Source: Paracoccus sp. (in: a-proteobacteria) (GTDB taxonomy: Bacteria > Pseudomonadota > Alphaproteobacteria > Rhodobacterales > Rhodobacteraceae). Taken from it: a DNA stretch of 13,670 nucleotides. The notes beneath the pieces are model-generated. The model saw nothing but the letters and a program-made list of their open reading frames with translations. It did not search any database and had not been told where the DNA came from. Location: NCBI GenBank assembly GCA_018056045.1, contig JAGPGI010000029.1, positions 1 to 13,670 of the forward strand, in the 5' to 3' direction. Both the position numbers and the translations under genes were made by a program. Below are positions 13,539 to 13,670 of the stretch, piece by piece; the first letter of the stretch is position 1; each line of letters opens with the position of its first letter.

Positions 13539-13670
13539 TTAAGCTACTGCCTGCGCCTGCTGATCGGTTTCGATGCTGTTGAAGCAAACCACGGCGGATG
13601 GCTGCCCGCCTTGGGCGCTGCGTGGCCTCTGGTGATTGTAGAATTTGATCCAGCGACCGATAGCGGCCTT
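13539..13670 (-). CDS. IS3-family transposase OrfB, C-terminal 43 residues (5' part outside window)
   Basis: The minus strand from the right edge encodes AAIGRWIKFYNHQRPRSAQGG followed by QPSAVVCFNSIETDQQAQAVA and a TAA stop. The IxxWIxFYNxxRPHxALGGxTP pattern is the C-terminal end of IS3-family integrase-like transposases. Two consensus positions differ (RPR for RPH, SAQGG for SALGG). The catalytic DDE residues lie outside the window, so whether the element is intact cannot be judged. It is oriented opposite to the two remnants on its left. Confidence 0.78.
   Translation of the reverse strand, partial: KAAIGRWIKFYNHQRPRSAQGGQPSAVVCFNSIETDQQAQAVA

Overview
The window is GC-rich DNA with tightly packed genes. 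Its protein families and gene style fit an alphaproteobacterium of the Rhodobacteraceae, most likely Paracoccus or a close relative. This is inferred from protein character; no rRNA or other marker gene is present. I see no tRNA, rRNA, CRISPR array or phage genes.

Positions 1-4121 hold core metabolism and stress genes. A type III PLP-dependent (ornithine-type) decarboxylase runs off the left edge. It is divergent from an Lrp/AsnC regulator, and a perfect 17-nt palindrome lies just before the regulator's start. The regulator's stop codon interlocks (CTAG) with that of rsmD, the 16S rRNA methyltransferase. rsmD is in turn coupled (TGATG) to a ferredoxin-reductase-like flavoprotein. A Prx5-type peroxiredoxin is divergent from the flavoprotein and overlaps, tail to tail, an HxlR-family regulator.

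Positions 4122-6513 look like an electrophile or xenobiotic defence cassette. The HxlR regulator is divergent from DUF1428, a PhnB-like VOC protein, a tandem-VOC protein and a glutathione S-transferase. An HxlR-like operator candidate lies in the divergent gap. A 15-bp GC-rich hairpin separates the VOC genes from the GST gene. Positions 6514-7001 hold no intact gene, only a short sulfatase-like remnant.

Positions 12753 down to 7002 form a five-gene minus-strand operon: an unknown 157-aa protein, a 720-aa DUF3141 protein resembling PHA synthase (PhaC), phosphate acyltransferase, acetate/butyrate-type kinase, and enoyl-ACP reductase FabI. The kinase and acyltransferase interconvert acyl-CoA, acyl-phosphate and free acid with ATP. 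With a PhaC-like protein and an enoyl-thioester reductase alongside, the operon suggests a short-chain acyl or polyhydroxyalkanoate module. It is the most interesting part of the window.

Positions 12871-13670 are an insertion-sequence graveyard. A decayed left end of an IS3-family element abuts a frameshifted IS5-family transposase C-terminus. These are followed by the 3' end of another IS3-family orfB that continues past the right edge.
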